Assembly (NCBI GenBank): GCA_963742535.1 | Contig: CAVUMC010000002.1 | Coordinates: 1-64,000, forward strand | Length of the DNA stretch: 64,000 nt | Reading direction: 5' to 3' | From: VRUE01 sp963742535 | GTDB lineage: Bacteria; Actinomycetota; Thermoleophilia; Solirubrobacterales; 70-9 | Shown: piece by piece, positions 27,797-36,829 of the stretch | How the letters are laid out: each line of letters begins with the position of its first letter | How positions within the stretch are numbered: position 1 is the stretch's first letter | Notes under the pieces: model-generated | Told to the model about the DNA's origin: nothing | Seen by the model: the letters and a program-made list of their open reading frames with translations, nothing else | Database searches by the model: none | Program-made: the position numbers and the translations under genes

Positions 27797-28935
27797 GAGC
27801 GGGCCTCCCCCACGTTCTCGACTATCCAATCGATGCAAGCCGTGAGCGCTTCGACATCGGGCGTCTCCACCGCCGGAAACATGCCGACCCGCAGCTGGTT
27901 GCGACCGAGCTTGCGGTAGGGCTCAACGTCGACGACGCCGTTGGCGCGCAGCGTCGAGGCGATGGCCGCGGCGTCAACCGAATCGTCGAAGTCGATCGTG
28001 CCGACGACGAGCGAGCGCTTGGCAGGATCGGCGACGAAAGGCGTGGCGAACTCACTCGCCTCGGCCCAACCGTAGAGATGACCGGAAGAGGCCGAGGTTC
28101 GCGCAACGCAGCCATCGAGGCCGCCCAGCGAGAGCATCCACTCGACCTGGTCGGCAAGCAGAATCAACGTGGCGAGCGCCGGCGTGTTGTAGGTCTGCTC
28201 CTTGCGCGAGTTGTCCAGCGCCGTCTGCAGCGAGAGGAAGCCGGGCTGCCAGCGATCGCCAGCTCCGTCGAGCTCGTCGATGCGAGCGATCGCCGCGGGG
28301 CTGAGCGCCGCGAGCCAGATGCCGCCATCGGCGCCAAAGGCCTTCTGCGGAGCGAAGTAATAGACGTCGGCCTGGGCGGCATCGAGCGGCAGACCGCCGG
28401 CACCAGACGTGGCGTCGATCAGGACGAGGGCATCGCCGCTCCCCTCGGGGCGCTGCACCGGGACCATTACCCCGGTCGAGGTCTCATTGTGGGCCCAGGC
28501 GATCACATCGGCGGCCGGGTCGGCAGTCGGCGCCGGGGCATCCCCAGGATCGGCCTCGACCAAGATCGGATCGGCGAGGAAGGGCGCGCCGGCCGTCGCC
28601 TTGGCGAACTTGCCCGAGAACTCGCCATAAGTCAGGTGCAGGGCGCGCTCACGCACGAGCCAGACACAGGCGGCGTCCCAGAAAGCCGTGGTCCCGCCAT
28701 TGCCGAGGGCGATCTCGTAGCCATCGGGCAGCGAGAAGAGCTCAGACAGACCCGAGCGGACGCGACCGACGAGGTCGCGGACCGGCGCCTGACGGTGCGA
28801 TGTCCCCATCAGCTTCGACTGCTGCGCCAGCCTCTCCAGCGCCTCCGGCCGGACCTTCGACGGCCCGCAGCCGAAACGGCCGTCGGCCGGCTTGAGGTCA
28901 GTGGGGATTTGGGCTGTGGTGGTCACTGAAGTCAT
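27793..28935 (-). CDS. serC: Phosphoserine aminotransferase, actinobacterial type
   Basis: Second step of serine synthesis, PLP enzyme of 380 residues. It closely follows the mycobacterial SerC pattern: DGRFGCGPSKVR, GTSHRQAPVRDLVGRVRSGL, WAHNETSTGV, VLIDATSGAGGLPLD, and YYFAPQKAFGADGG with the PLP lysine, ending EPYRKLGRNQLRVGMFPAVE. This branch differs from E. coli SerC and supports an actinobacterial host. Head of the serC-serA-oxidoreductase operon; a TAACCT -10-like box lies ~37 nt upstream. Divergent from the cupin gene. Confidence 0.95.
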   Translation of the reverse strand: MTSVTTTAQIPTDLKPADGRFGCGPSKVRPEALERLAQQSKLMGTSHRQAPVRDLVGRVRSGLSELFSLPDGYEIALGNGGTTAFWDAACVWLVRERALHLTYGEFSGKFAKATAGAPFLADPILVEADPGDAPAPTADPAADVIAWAHNETSTGVMVPVQRPEGSGDALVLIDATSGAGGLPLDAAQADVYYFAPQKAFGADGGIWLAALSPAAIARIDELDGAGDRWQPGFLSLQTALDNSRKEQTYNTPALATLILLADQVEWMLSLGGLDGCVARTSASSGHLYGWAEASEFATPFVADPAKRSLVVGTIDFDDSVDAAAIASTLRANGVVDVEPYRKLGRNQLRVGMFPAVETPDVEALTACIDWIVENVGEARS

Positions 28936-29012
28936 CTGATGTCAACGATGCGTGACACGCGGCGGCCTAGGTTAATGACCGCCGTCGGCGGACCTCGGTC
29001 AGGCCCTCGGCA

Positions 29013-29018
29013 TAAGCT
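29013..29018 (+). promoter_or_regulatory. -10 box for leaderless cupin gene
   Basis: TAAGCT followed by 7 nt and the ATG at 29026; no room for a ribosome site. Confidence 0.45.
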
Positions 29019-29025
29019 GCCAGCC

Positions 29026-29433
29026 ATGAGCGAGACCAACGAGCAGGCCATCAGCAAGGGCGACGGTTACGCCGTCGCCAACCTCAGCGACCTCGGCGAG
29101 GGGCCGGGATTCCGCAAGATCCGCAAGGCCCTTGGTGTTACCGCCTTCGGCGTCAACGCGATCGTGCTGCCCCCGTCCTACGCCACCGGCAGCCACTACC
29201 ACGACGAGCAGGAGGAGCTCTACTTTCTCCACAGCGGCCACGTCGCGATCGAGTTCGGCGACGGCAGCAGCCACGAGCTCCAAGCCGGCGGCTTGGCCTG
29301 GGTAGATGCCTCAACCGAGCGCAGGCTGAAAAACCTCAGCGACTCAGAGGAGGCCGTCTACGTCGTCGTTGGCGGCAAGGACGGCTACGTGGGCCGCGAC
29401 GGCAAATTGGCTGAGGGCGAGACTCACCGCTGA
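29026..29433 (+). CDS. Small cupin-domain protein
   Basis: 135 residues, single beta-barrel. Cupin motif 1 is SHYHDEQEELYFLHSGHVAIEFG (two His and a Glu that could bind a metal) at about 58-80. Motif 2 is weaker (LAWVDASTERRLKNLS). Stand-alone cupins of this sort may be isomerases, dioxygenases or sensors; nothing here selects one. I placed the start at the ATG at 29026, where the cupin family similarity begins, 7 nt after a TAAGCT box; the in-frame ATG at 28939 would add 29 basic residues. Confidence 0.75.
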   Translation: MSETNEQAISKGDGYAVANLSDLGEGPGFRKIRKALGVTAFGVNAIVLPPSYATGSHYHDEQEELYFLHSGHVAIEFGDGSSHELQAGGLAWVDASTERRLKNLSDSEEAVYVVVGGKDGYVGRDGKLAEGETHR

Positions 29434-29441
29434 GGTGATCC

Positions 29442-29713
29442 GGGGAGTTGGGTTCCCCTTCCCCGGAGACCGTCGCGCAGCTGGGTCGCCCCCGGTAGTC
29501 CATACGTGGTCCCTTGAGCCTCCGTGGAAGGGGAACCCAACTCCCCACACGAGCTCAGTGGCTCCGTCGCGGAGCTTGCTTGGGTTCGGAGCCGTGAAAT
29601 CGAAGCTTGGTCTGAGCCTGCGATGGGGAGCCTTGAAGGAGGGGCTGGCCCCCTCTCCATGAGGCTCAGGGACCACGCATCGAAGTTCCAGGGACGACCC
29701 AGCTGCGCGACGG
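29442..29713. repeat. Composite inverted-repeat element in a gene-free region
   Basis: The 328-bp gap between the cupin gene and ilvC holds no credible gene. It contains a perfect 21-bp inverted repeat (29442-29462 with 29526-29546). It also contains a longer imperfect one whose arms are 29470-29522 and 29661-29713, with a perfect 19-bp part (29470-29488/29695-29713) and an 17-18-bp part (29505-29522/29661-29677). The two cannot pair at once without forming a pseudoknot. A further GC hairpin sits at about 29638-29658. Possibly a degenerate MITE-like repeat, or a structured RNA. Confidence 0.7.
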
Positions 29714-29761
29714 GCCTCAGGGAGAGGGGGTTCAGACCCTCACCCACGCTTCAGTCGCCGC

Positions 29762-30763
29762 TCAGAACTCCTGATCGATCCAAGGCATCGTGTCCCGCAG
29801 CCCCTTGCCAACCTTCTCGACTTCGTGGCTGGCGCCCTCCTCGCGCATGCGCGAAAGGTTCTCGCCACCGGCGCGGTTCTCGGCGATCCACTCGCGGGCG
29901 AACTGGCCGGATTGGATCTCGCTGAGGATCTCTTTCATCGCCGCCCGAGACTCCTCGCCGATGACGCGTTTGCCGCGGGTCATGTCGCCGTACTCGGCAG
30001 TGTTGGAGATCGAGTAGCGCATGCCCTGAATGCCCTTCTCGTACATCAGGTCGGCGATCAGCTTGAGCTCGTGCAGGCACTCGAAGTAGGCGAGGCGCGG
30101 GTCATAGCCGGCCTCGACCAGGGTCTCGAAGCCGGCGCGGACGAGCTCGGAGGCACCGCCGCAGAGCACGGCTTGCTCGCCGAAGAGGTCGGTCTCGCAC
30201 TCGTCCTTGAAGGTGGTCTCGATCACCGCGGCGCGGCCGCCGCCGATGCCGGAGGCGTAAGCGAGGACGAGGTCGTGGGCCTTGCCGGTGGCGTCCTGGT
30301 GGACCGCCATCAGGCAGGGCACGCCGCGCCCTTCCTCGTACTGGCGGCGGACCAGGTGGCCGGGACCCTTGGGCGCGACCATGCCTACGTCGACGCCGGG
30401 CGGCGGCAGGATCTGCTCGAAGTGGATGGCGAAGCCGTGGGCGAAGAGCAACAGGTTGCCGGGGGCGATGCCGTCGGCGATCTCGTTCTCCCAGACCTCC
30501 GCCTGCTTCTCGTCGGGCAGCAGGATCATCACGGCGTCGCCACGGCTGGCGGCTTCGGCGATGTCGAGCACCTCGAGGCCGGCCTCTTCAGCCTTGGAAC
30601 GACTGGAGGAATCAGGGCGCAGGCCGACGACGACGTCGACCCCCGAGTCCTTCAGGTTGAGGGCGTGCGCGTGCCCCTGGGAGCCGTAACCGAGGATGGC
30701 AACGGTCTTTCCCTGGAGCAGCGAAAGGTCGGCGTCTGAGTCGTAAAAGATGTCCTTGGGCAT
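29762..30763 (-). CDS. ilvC: Ketol-acid reductoisomerase, class I
   Basis: Second shared step of isoleucine and valine synthesis; Mg2+ and NADPH dependent. 333 residues, the short class I form. AILGYGSQGHAHALNLKDSG (23-42) is the nucleotide loop, GLRPDSSSRSKAEE the phosphate-binding beta2-alphaB segment favouring NADPH, MVAPKGPGHLVRRQYEEG, ETDLFGEQAVLCGG with metal ligands Asp and Glu, and FECLHELKLIADLMYEKG. Starts 10 bp after the menE stop, so menE and ilvC are probably one transcript. Confidence 0.96.
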   Translation of the reverse strand: MPKDIFYDSDADLSLLQGKTVAILGYGSQGHAHALNLKDSGVDVVVGLRPDSSSRSKAEEAGLEVLDIAEAASRGDAVMILLPDEKQAEVWENEIADGIAPGNLLLFAHGFAIHFEQILPPPGVDVGMVAPKGPGHLVRRQYEEGRGVPCLMAVHQDATGKAHDLVLAYASGIGGGRAAVIETTFKDECETDLFGEQAVLCGGASELVRAGFETLVEAGYDPRLAYFECLHELKLIADLMYEKGIQGMRYSISNTAEYGDMTRGKRVIGEESRAAMKEILSEIQSGQFAREWIAENRAGGENLSRMREEGASHEVEKVGKGLRDTMPWIDQEF

Positions 30764-30773
30764 GGGCGGCAGG

Positions 30774-32098
30774 CTAGCGGAGGGCGCGCCTCATCAGCTT
30801 GCCGGAGGGCGTGCGGGGCAGTGCCGCCGCAAGCTCAACCCGCTTCGGCACCTTGTAGCTAGCCAGTGACTCGGCACAGTGGTGGCGCAGCTCGTCCGGA
30901 CTTACTTCCGCGCCCTCCTCGAGCACGACGATCGCGGTCACCGCCTGCTGCCACTCTGGGTCCTCGCGACCGACAACGGCCGCGTCGGCGACCTGAGGAT
31001 GGCGCAGCAGCACTTTCTCGACTTCGGCCGGGACGACGTTCTCGCCACCACTGACGATCAAGTCGTCCATACGGTCCTCGACGTAGAGGAAGCCCTCCTC
31101 ATCGATGCGGCCGAGGTCGCCGGTGTGGAGCCAACCGTCGGCATCGGCGCGCCCCGGGGCGACGGTCGGCCCTGGACGAGGATCTCGCCCTCCTGGATGC
31201 GCAGGTGGGTGGTCAGCAGCGGCCGGCCGGCGGAGCCGAGCTTGCGGCGGGCGTCGGCGGGCGCCAAGGTCGTCACCTGGGAGCAGGTCTCGGTGAGGCC
31301 GTAGGTCTGAACCACGGTGGCGCCGCGGCCAAGCGCCTCCTCGAGCGGGTCCTCGGGCACCGGCCCACCACCGACCAGGATCGCCCGCGGCCCGGAGAGG
31401 TCGGTGCCGGCCTTGAGCAGGCGGACCAGCATCGTCGTCACCAGTGAGACCACGGAGATGTCGTCGCGCTCCAGCGCCGCGGCGACGCGGTCGACGTCGA
31501 AGCCGTCGTGGATCACCGCGGTGGTGCCATAGATCACCGAGCGCATCACGATCCCGAGGCCGGAGATGTGACTCAAAGGCAGGCAGCAGAGCCAGCGGTC
31601 CTCGGGCTCGACGCCGATGTTGAAGGCGGAGCCGACCGCACTCCAGAGGAAGTTGCCGTAGGTGAGGTTGATCGGATCAGGGGTACCGGTGCTGCCGCTG
31701 GTCATCACGCGGGCGGCGACGTCGTCCATATCGTGCTCGCCGAGCAGCGGCATGTCGGCCTCGTTCTGGGTCAACTCGCCGGCGTCGTCGAGGTCGACCG
31801 CCGGCTTCTCGTTGGCAATCACGGCAGCGCGCTCCTCGGGCGAGAGCCGCGGGCCGAGTGGCAGCAGCACCGCCCCGGCCTTCATCAGCGCATGGATCAT
31901 CACCACCTGCTCGCGGCGCGGGTGCGCGGTCATCGCCACGATCGAGCCGCGGCGCACGCCATGGGCGGTAAGCCGGCGGGCAACCCAGGTCGCCTCCGCC
32001 TCCAGCTCGGCGTAGGTCACCTGGGAGCCGTCAGCGACGAGCGCGGTGCGCTCGGGACAGCTCTGCGATCTCTGGGCCAGCCAGTCGTCGAGTTTCAT
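30774..32098 (-). pseudogene. menE: o-Succinylbenzoate-CoA ligase, interrupted by a frameshift
   Basis: Acyl-CoA synthetase of menaquinone synthesis. The first frame (ATG 32098; MKLDDWLAQRSQSCPERTAL) covers the AMP-binding part, including MTSGSTGTP and QTYGLTETCSQV, and runs to about GEILVQG. It then continues out of frame. The second frame resumes with ADADGWLHTGDLGRIDEEG and MDDLIVSGGENVVPAEVEKV, ending PRTPSGKLMRRALR. Restoring one C in GGGCCGACC (complement 31166-31174) would give the expected QGPTVAPGRADADGW. So this is one missing base in a GC-rich run, either a sequencing error or a real mutation. MenE would be ~441 residues when intact. Divergent from menB by only 21 bp. Confidence 0.85.
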
Positions 32099-32106
32099 CG
32101 GCGGGA

Positions 32107-32112
32107 TATCGT
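32107..32112 (+). promoter_or_regulatory. -10 box for leaderless menB
   Basis: TATCGT, 7 nt before the menB ATG, inside the 21-bp gap between the divergent menE and menB starts. Any -35 contacts would lie in menE coding sequence. Confidence 0.45.
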
Positions 32113-32119
32113 GCCCATC

Positions 32120-32986
32120 ATGCCCAAACGCCACAAGCAGGCTCCGTCCGAGGATTCCCTCTACGCCCCGATCGAGTGGGTTAGCAACGGAGAGTACGAA
32201 GACATTCGCTACGAGACCGGCGACGGAATCGCCAAGATCACGATCGACCGGCCGCAGGTCCTCAACTCTTTCCGGCCGCAAACCCTGATCGAGGTCTCCG
32301 CCGCGATGGAGCTGGCGCGCGAGGACACCGAGGTCGGGGTCGTGATCCTCACTGGCGAGGGGACGAAGGCTTTCTGTGCCGGCGGCGACCAAGGGGTCCG
32401 CGGCGACACCGGCTACATGCCCGAGGGCGCCTCGGTCGGTCGCTTCCACGTCACCGACCTACAGGTACAGATGCGCCGGCTGCCCAAGCCCGTGGTGGCG
32501 ATGGTGGCCGGCTACGCGGTCGGCGGCGGCCACGTGCTGCACGTCTGCTGTGACTTGACGATCGCCGCCGATAACGCCGTCTTCGGCCAGACCGGGCCGC
32601 GGGTGGGCTCCTGGGACGGTGGCTTCGGCGCCTCGCTGTTGCGCGACCTGATCGGGACCAAGAAGGCGAAGGAGTTCTGGCTGCTCTGCCGCCAGTACGA
32701 CGCCGAGGAGGCGCTCGAGATGGGTCTGGTCAACACGGTCGTGCCGCTCGATCGCCTGGAAGCGGAGACGGTCACCTGGTGCCGCGAGATGCTCGCCCTC
32801 TCCCCTTTCGCCCTGCGCTTGGTGAAGGCCAGCTTCAACGCCCACGAGGATGGCTACGCGGGGATCCAGCAGCTGGCCCACGACACCAACTTGCTCTTCT
32901 ACGGCAACGAGGAGGCGCGCGAGGGACGCGAGGCTTTCAAGGAGAAGCGTCCCTCCGACTTCTCCAAGTTCCCGAGGCGACCGTGA
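32120..32986 (+). CDS. menB: 1,4-Dihydroxy-2-naphthoyl-CoA synthase
   Basis: Crotonase-fold enzyme that closes the naphthoquinone ring from OSB-CoA. 288 residues. ITIDRPQVLNSFRPQTLIEV, FCAGGDQGVRG (oxyanion region), VAGYAVGGGHVLHVCCDLTIAADNAVFGQTGPRVGSWDGG in two halves, and the C-terminal FYGNEEAREGREAFKEKR tail are all MenB-specific. Start at ATG 32120; upstream in-frame codons belong to the menE antisense. First gene of the menB-menA-menC-menD-acyltransferase run. Confidence 0.96.
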   Translation: MPKRHKQAPSEDSLYAPIEWVSNGEYEDIRYETGDGIAKITIDRPQVLNSFRPQTLIEVSAAMELAREDTEVGVVILTGEGTKAFCAGGDQGVRGDTGYMPEGASVGRFHVTDLQVQMRRLPKPVVAMVAGYAVGGGHVLHVCCDLTIAADNAVFGQTGPRVGSWDGGFGASLLRDLIGTKKAKEFWLLCRQYDAEEALEMGLVNTVVPLDRLEAETVTWCREMLALSPFALRLVKASFNAHEDGYAGIQQLAHDTNLLFYGNEEAREGREAFKEKRPSDFSKFPRRP

Positions 32987-33011
32987 GCGCGCTCACGAGG
33001 GGAGATCGGCG

Positions 33012-33893
33012 ATGAGGATCTGGTTGATGGCGGCGCGTCCGCGCACGCTGCCGGCGGCGATCGCGCCGGTGCTGGTCGGCACCGCGGCGGCGGTCGAAGC
33101 GGCCGGGAAACTGCCCCGGGTCGGCGCATTCATCGCCGCCCTGGTCGGCTCGATCTTCATCCAGATCGGCACCAACCTGGCGAATGACTACTCGGACGCT
33201 CGCCGCGGCGCCGACACCGCCGACCGGCTCGGCCCGGTGCGGGTCACCTCGGCCGGCCTGGTTACGCCGCAGCGGGTGCTTACCGCGACCTGGATCGCCT
33301 TCGGGGTGGCGGTGGCCTGCGGCATCTACCTAACCGCCGTCGCCGGCTTGGTCATCCTGCTGATCGGCGCCCTCTCGATCGCCGCCGGCGTGCTCTACAC
33401 GGGCGGGCCGCGTCCCTACGGCTACGCCGGCCTCGGCGAGGTCTTCGTCTTCCTCTTCTTCGGCCTGGTCGCCGTCAACGGCTCCTACTACGTGCAGTTG
33501 GAGCGACTGGAAGCGCTGCCGCTGGGGCTTTCGATCGCGGTCGGCTTCCTCGCCACGGCGATCCTCGTCGTCAACAACGTGCGCGACCTGGAGACCGACC
33601 GCCGCGCGGGCAAGATGACCCTCGCCGTACGGATGGGCCGCCACAACGCCGTCGTCCTTTACCGCTCGCTCGTCCTCGGCGCCTTCGTCGTCCTGCCGAT
33701 CACCCTCGCGATCGGCGGCGGCAGCTGGCTGCCGCTGATCGGCCTGCTGGCGCTGCCGATGGCCTTCAAACCGATGCGGGCGATGACCAATCGCACCGAC
33801 GGCCCGTCCCTCAACGGCGCCCTGGCCGGAACGGGAGCGCTGCTCGGCGTCTTCAGCCTGTTGGTCTCGATCGGCCTACTGCTGGCGGGCTGA
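33012..33893 (+). CDS. menA: 1,4-Dihydroxy-2-naphthoate polyprenyltransferase
   Basis: Membrane prenyltransferase (UbiA family) that attaches the isoprenoid tail to DHNA. 293 residues, about eight to nine membrane segments. The two Asp-rich Mg-diphosphate motifs are NLANDYSDARRGADT (about 52-66) and NNVRDLETDRRAGKM. The ATG at 33012 has GGGGAG 8 nt upstream, and the gene starts 25 bp after menB. Its TGA overlaps menC as TGATG. Confidence 0.94.
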   Translation: MRIWLMAARPRTLPAAIAPVLVGTAAAVEAAGKLPRVGAFIAALVGSIFIQIGTNLANDYSDARRGADTADRLGPVRVTSAGLVTPQRVLTATWIAFGVAVACGIYLTAVAGLVILLIGALSIAAGVLYTGGPRPYGYAGLGEVFVFLFFGLVAVNGSYYVQLERLEALPLGLSIAVGFLATAILVVNNVRDLETDRRAGKMTLAVRMGRHNAVVLYRSLVLGAFVVLPITLAIGGGSWLPLIGLLALPMAFKPMRAMTNRTDGPSLNGALAGTGALLGVFSLLVSIGLLLAG

Positions 33894-35029
33894 TGCGCCT
33901 CGCCTCGGTCGAGGTAATCCCCTACGCGCTTCCGTTCAAGGAGCCCTATGTCACGGCGCGGGGAACGTTGACACGGCGGGAGGTGGTGCTGCTGCGATTG
34001 CGCGACGAGGAGGGGCTGGTAGGGCTGGGAGAAGCGGTGCCGCTGAGTCTGCGTGGGGGAGCGAGCTTGGTTGAGGTAGTCAGTGAACTGGAGGACCTCG
34101 CCGCAGGCAACGTCTTGCAGAGGACGCTCGAACAAGACCGCATGAACGAACCGCACGAACCAGGCGAATTCCTTGCCGGCGACCCGGCGCTCTCGGCGCC
34201 AGCGCGATGCGCGGCGTCAACCGCGATCCTCGACCTCACCGAAAGGCGCGCTTTCCTCGGTTACGGATCGAGCTCCGACCCCGGGCCGAAGAGCCGGATG
34301 AGCTTCGAAAGGCACGACCCGGGCCCAGTGCCGTGCAACGCGACGCTCGTGGCCGGAGAGCCGGCCGCGGTCGCCGAAGACGCGCTGCGATGGGCGGCGG
34401 AGGGGTACTCGACCTTCAAGCTGAAGCTCGGCACCGCCAAGGACGTGGAGCAAGTTCAGGCGGTGCGCGAGGCGGTCGGCGAGGAGGCCCGAATCCGGGT
34501 TGACGCCAACGCGGCATGGTCGCTCGAGGCCGCAAGGAAAAATCTGGCCGCGCTGGAGCCCTTCGGCATCGAGTTGGTCGAGCAGCCAGTGGAGAAAGTC
34601 GAGGACGCGGCCCGGCTCGCTTGGGAGACATGCATCCCGCTTGCCGCAGACGAGGGCGTCGCGAGCCGCGAGGAGGCCGAGCAGGCACTCCTGCTCGGGG
34701 CCTACCGGCTGAGTGGGATCAAGCTCTCAAAGGTCGGCGGCATCTCGGAGGGGCGGCGCATTGCCGGCTTGCTCCACTCTTACGTTTCCAGCGCCCTCGA
34801 TGGCCCCGTCGGCATTGCAGCGGGAGCGCATCTGGCTCAGCAGATCCACTACGAAGGCGCAAATCCCTACGCGCCGCGGCTCGCCCACGGTCTTGCCACC
34901 CAACGCCTCTTCGCCGCGACCGTCGCGACCGTCGAGTGCGAGCTGCGTGACGGCATGCTCCACCTCCCTCCTGGCCCTGGACTCGGTGTCGAGATCGATG
35001 AGGAAGCGCTAGATCACCATCGTCTCTAG
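33893..35029 (+). CDS. menC: o-Succinylbenzoate synthase
   Basis: Dehydrates SHCHC to o-succinylbenzoate; enolase superfamily, 378 residues. FKLKLGTAKD supplies the KxK base, RVDANAAWS the first metal Asp, VEQPVE the Glu, and PLAADEGVAS the second Asp. GIKLSKVGGIS has the other catalytic Lys. Coupled to menA by TGATG. The substitutions around the loop at 120-150 (RMSFERHDPGP) look lineage-specific; N-succinylamino-acid racemase activity is a known alternative of this family, but the men context supports MenC. Confidence 0.9.
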   Translation: MRLASVEVIPYALPFKEPYVTARGTLTRREVVLLRLRDEEGLVGLGEAVPLSLRGGASLVEVVSELEDLAAGNVLQRTLEQDRMNEPHEPGEFLAGDPALSAPARCAASTAILDLTERRAFLGYGSSSDPGPKSRMSFERHDPGPVPCNATLVAGEPAAVAEDALRWAAEGYSTFKLKLGTAKDVEQVQAVREAVGEEARIRVDANAAWSLEAARKNLAALEPFGIELVEQPVEKVEDAARLAWETCIPLAADEGVASREEAEQALLLGAYRLSGIKLSKVGGISEGRRIAGLLHSYVSSALDGPVGIAAGAHLAQQIHYEGANPYAPRLAHGLATQRLFAATVATVECELRDGMLHLPPGPGLGVEIDEEALDHHRL

Positions 35030-35045
35030 CGGACCTGGCGACTTT

Positions 35046-35062
35046 CCCGTCAAATAGACGGG
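35046..35062. promoter_or_regulatory. Palindrome upstream of menD
   Basis: CCCGTC-AAATA-GACGGG, a perfect 6-bp inverted repeat 12 bp before the menD -10 box, where a -35 element would sit. No U-run follows, so it looks more like an operator than a menC terminator. Confidence 0.35.
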
Positions 35063-35073
35063 TAACTCGCCAA

Positions 35074-35079
35074 TAGTCT
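35074..35079 (+). promoter_or_regulatory. -10 box for leaderless menD
   Basis: TAGTCT, 7 nt before the menD ATG at 35087. Confidence 0.45.
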
Positions 35080-35086
35080 CCCGGGG

Positions 35087-36829
35087 ATGGACCCGGCAAA
35101 TAGCAACACGGCTCTTGCCTCTGCCTTCGTCGAGGAGCTGGCGAGGGGAGGGCTGCGGCGGGCGGTGGTCTCCCCCGGCTCGCGCTCGACGCCGCTGGCG
35201 GTGGCGCTTTGGCGACAGGCGGAGATCGAGGTGGACGTGATCCTCGACGAGCGCTCAGCGGCGTTCTTCGCGCTGGGGGCTGCACAGGCGACCCGGACGC
35301 CCGTGGCGCTGCTCTGTACTTCGGGGACCGCGGCCGCCAACTACCACCCCGCGATCTGCGAGGCGGACGAGTCGGCGCTGTCGCTGGTCGTCCTCACCGC
35401 TGATCGGCCGCCAGAGCTGCGTGGCATCGGCGCCGGACAGACGATCGACCAGGTCAAGCTCTACGGGTCGTCAGTGCGCTGGTTCTGCGAAGTCGGCACA
35501 CATGAGGCGGATGACGACGGGCTGCTGCACTATCGCTCCGTCGCCTGCCGAGCCATGGCCGCGAGCCGCGGCGAGCCGCGACCAGGTCCCGTCCACCTCA
35601 ACCTGCCCTGGCGCGAGCCGTTGGCGCCGGTCCCGGTCGAGGGAGCCGTCACGGCGACTGACCCGCTGGCCTTGGAGGGTCGCGAGGGGCGGCCGCTGAC
35701 CGCGGTCACCACGATCGACCTTGAGCCCACCGCGTTCCTGCTTGACGAGATGGCGGGCCACATCGGCGATGCGATCGCCGGCGTCATTATCGCCGGCCGC
35801 CAGCTCGACCCGGAGCTGCGCGAGCCGCTCGCCCACCTCGCCCGCGCCTCCGGTTTCCCGATCCTCGCCGAGCCGACCTCGCAACTGCGCTGCGGGCCCC
35901 ATGATCGCTCCTACCTCGTCTCCACCTACGACCTGCTGCTACGCGAGGAGCTGTTCGCCCGCTCGGTCGTGCCCGACCTGGTCCTGCGCTTCGGCGAGAT
36001 GCCGACCAGCAAGCCGCTGCGCCAGTGGCTTGCCGACTCCGGCGCCGACCAGATCGTTGTCGATCCCTCCGGGGGCTGGAACGAGCCGACCAACCGCGCG
36101 GCCGCCGTATTGCGCGCGGACCCGACCGAGCTGGCTGCGGGGTGGGCGACGCGTCTGGAGAAGGAAGTGCGCCCGGCGCCGACACGCTGGCTCGAGGCCG
36201 AGGCCGCGGCGCGCTCCGCCTTGGAAGCAGAGCTCTCCGACGGCGAGCTGAGCGAGCCCGCCCTGCACTGGGCGCTAGGAGGAGCGCATCGCGATGGCGA
36301 CCTCGTCTACACGGCCTCGAGCATGCCGATTCGCGACCAGGAGGCTTTCCTGCCCGCCGGTGACACTGACGTCGCCTTTCTCTGCAACCGCGGCGCCAAT
36401 GGCATCGACGGCCTCATTTCCTCCGGCATCGGCGCCGCCCACGCCAGCGGCCGTCCGACCACGATCGTCACCGGAGACCTCGGCCTCCTGCATGACATTG
36501 GCGGCCTAGCAGCGCTGCGGGGTGCATCCACACCGGTCCGCATCGTGGTGATCAACAACGACGGCGGAGGGATCTTCTCCTTCCTGCCACAGGCCAAGGC
36601 GCTCGACAGCGAGGAGTTCGAGGCGCTGCTGGGCACCCCGCGTGGCGTCGACGTCGCCAAGGCCGCCGCGCTTTTCGAGCTCCCCCATCGCCGTATCGAA
36701 AGACTGGACGAGCTGCCCACGGCGCTGGCGGGCGGCAGCGGCTTGATCGAGGTGAAGGCCGATCGCGGCGCCAACCTCGATTTGCACCGGCGCCTGACCG
36801 CCGCGGTCGCCAAGGCGATGGCCAAGTGA
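35087..36829 (+). CDS. menD: SEPHCHC synthase (MenD)
   Basis: ThDP-dependent enzyme that joins 2-oxoglutarate to isochorismate, first committed step of menaquinone synthesis. 580 residues. VVSPGSRSTPLAVAL (27-41), ILDERSAAFFALGAAQ with the ThDP-activating Glu, LCTSGTAAANYHPA, TADRPPELRGIGAGQTIDQ, NRGANGIDGLISS and the cofactor loop GDLGLLHDIGGL with VINNDGGGIFSFLPQ. Its own promoter is likely (TAGTCT box), although menC ends only 57 bp upstream. The TGA overlaps the acyltransferase start as GTGA. Confidence 0.96.
   Translation: MDPANSNTALASAFVEELARGGLRRAVVSPGSRSTPLAVALWRQAEIEVDVILDERSAAFFALGAAQATRTPVALLCTSGTAAANYHPAICEADESALSLVVLTADRPPELRGIGAGQTIDQVKLYGSSVRWFCEVGTHEADDDGLLHYRSVACRAMAASRGEPRPGPVHLNLPWREPLAPVPVEGAVTATDPLALEGREGRPLTAVTTIDLEPTAFLLDEMAGHIGDAIAGVIIAGRQLDPELREPLAHLARASGFPILAEPTSQLRCGPHDRSYLVSTYDLLLREELFARSVVPDLVLRFGEMPTSKPLRQWLADSGADQIVVDPSGGWNEPTNRAAAVLRADPTELAAGWATRLEKEVRPAPTRWLEAEAAARSALEAELSDGELSEPALHWALGGAHRDGDLVYTASSMPIRDQEAFLPAGDTDVAFLCNRGANGIDGLISSGIGAAHASGRPTTIVTGDLGLLHDIGGLAALRGASTPVRIVVINNDGGGIFSFLPQAKALDSEEFEALLGTPRGVDVAKAAALFELPHRRIERLDELPTALAGGSGLIEVKADRGANLDLHRRLTAAVAKAMAK

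Noticed and set aside
29722..29741. T-arm-like sequence GGGGGTTCAGACCCTC suggesting a tRNA remnant
   Set aside because: The loop does not match TTCRANN properly and no D-arm, anticodon arm or acceptor stem can be drawn around it.
35046..35062. Intrinsic terminator of menC
   Set aside because: The stem is only 6 bp and is followed by TAACTCG, not a U-run; listed instead as a possible operator.
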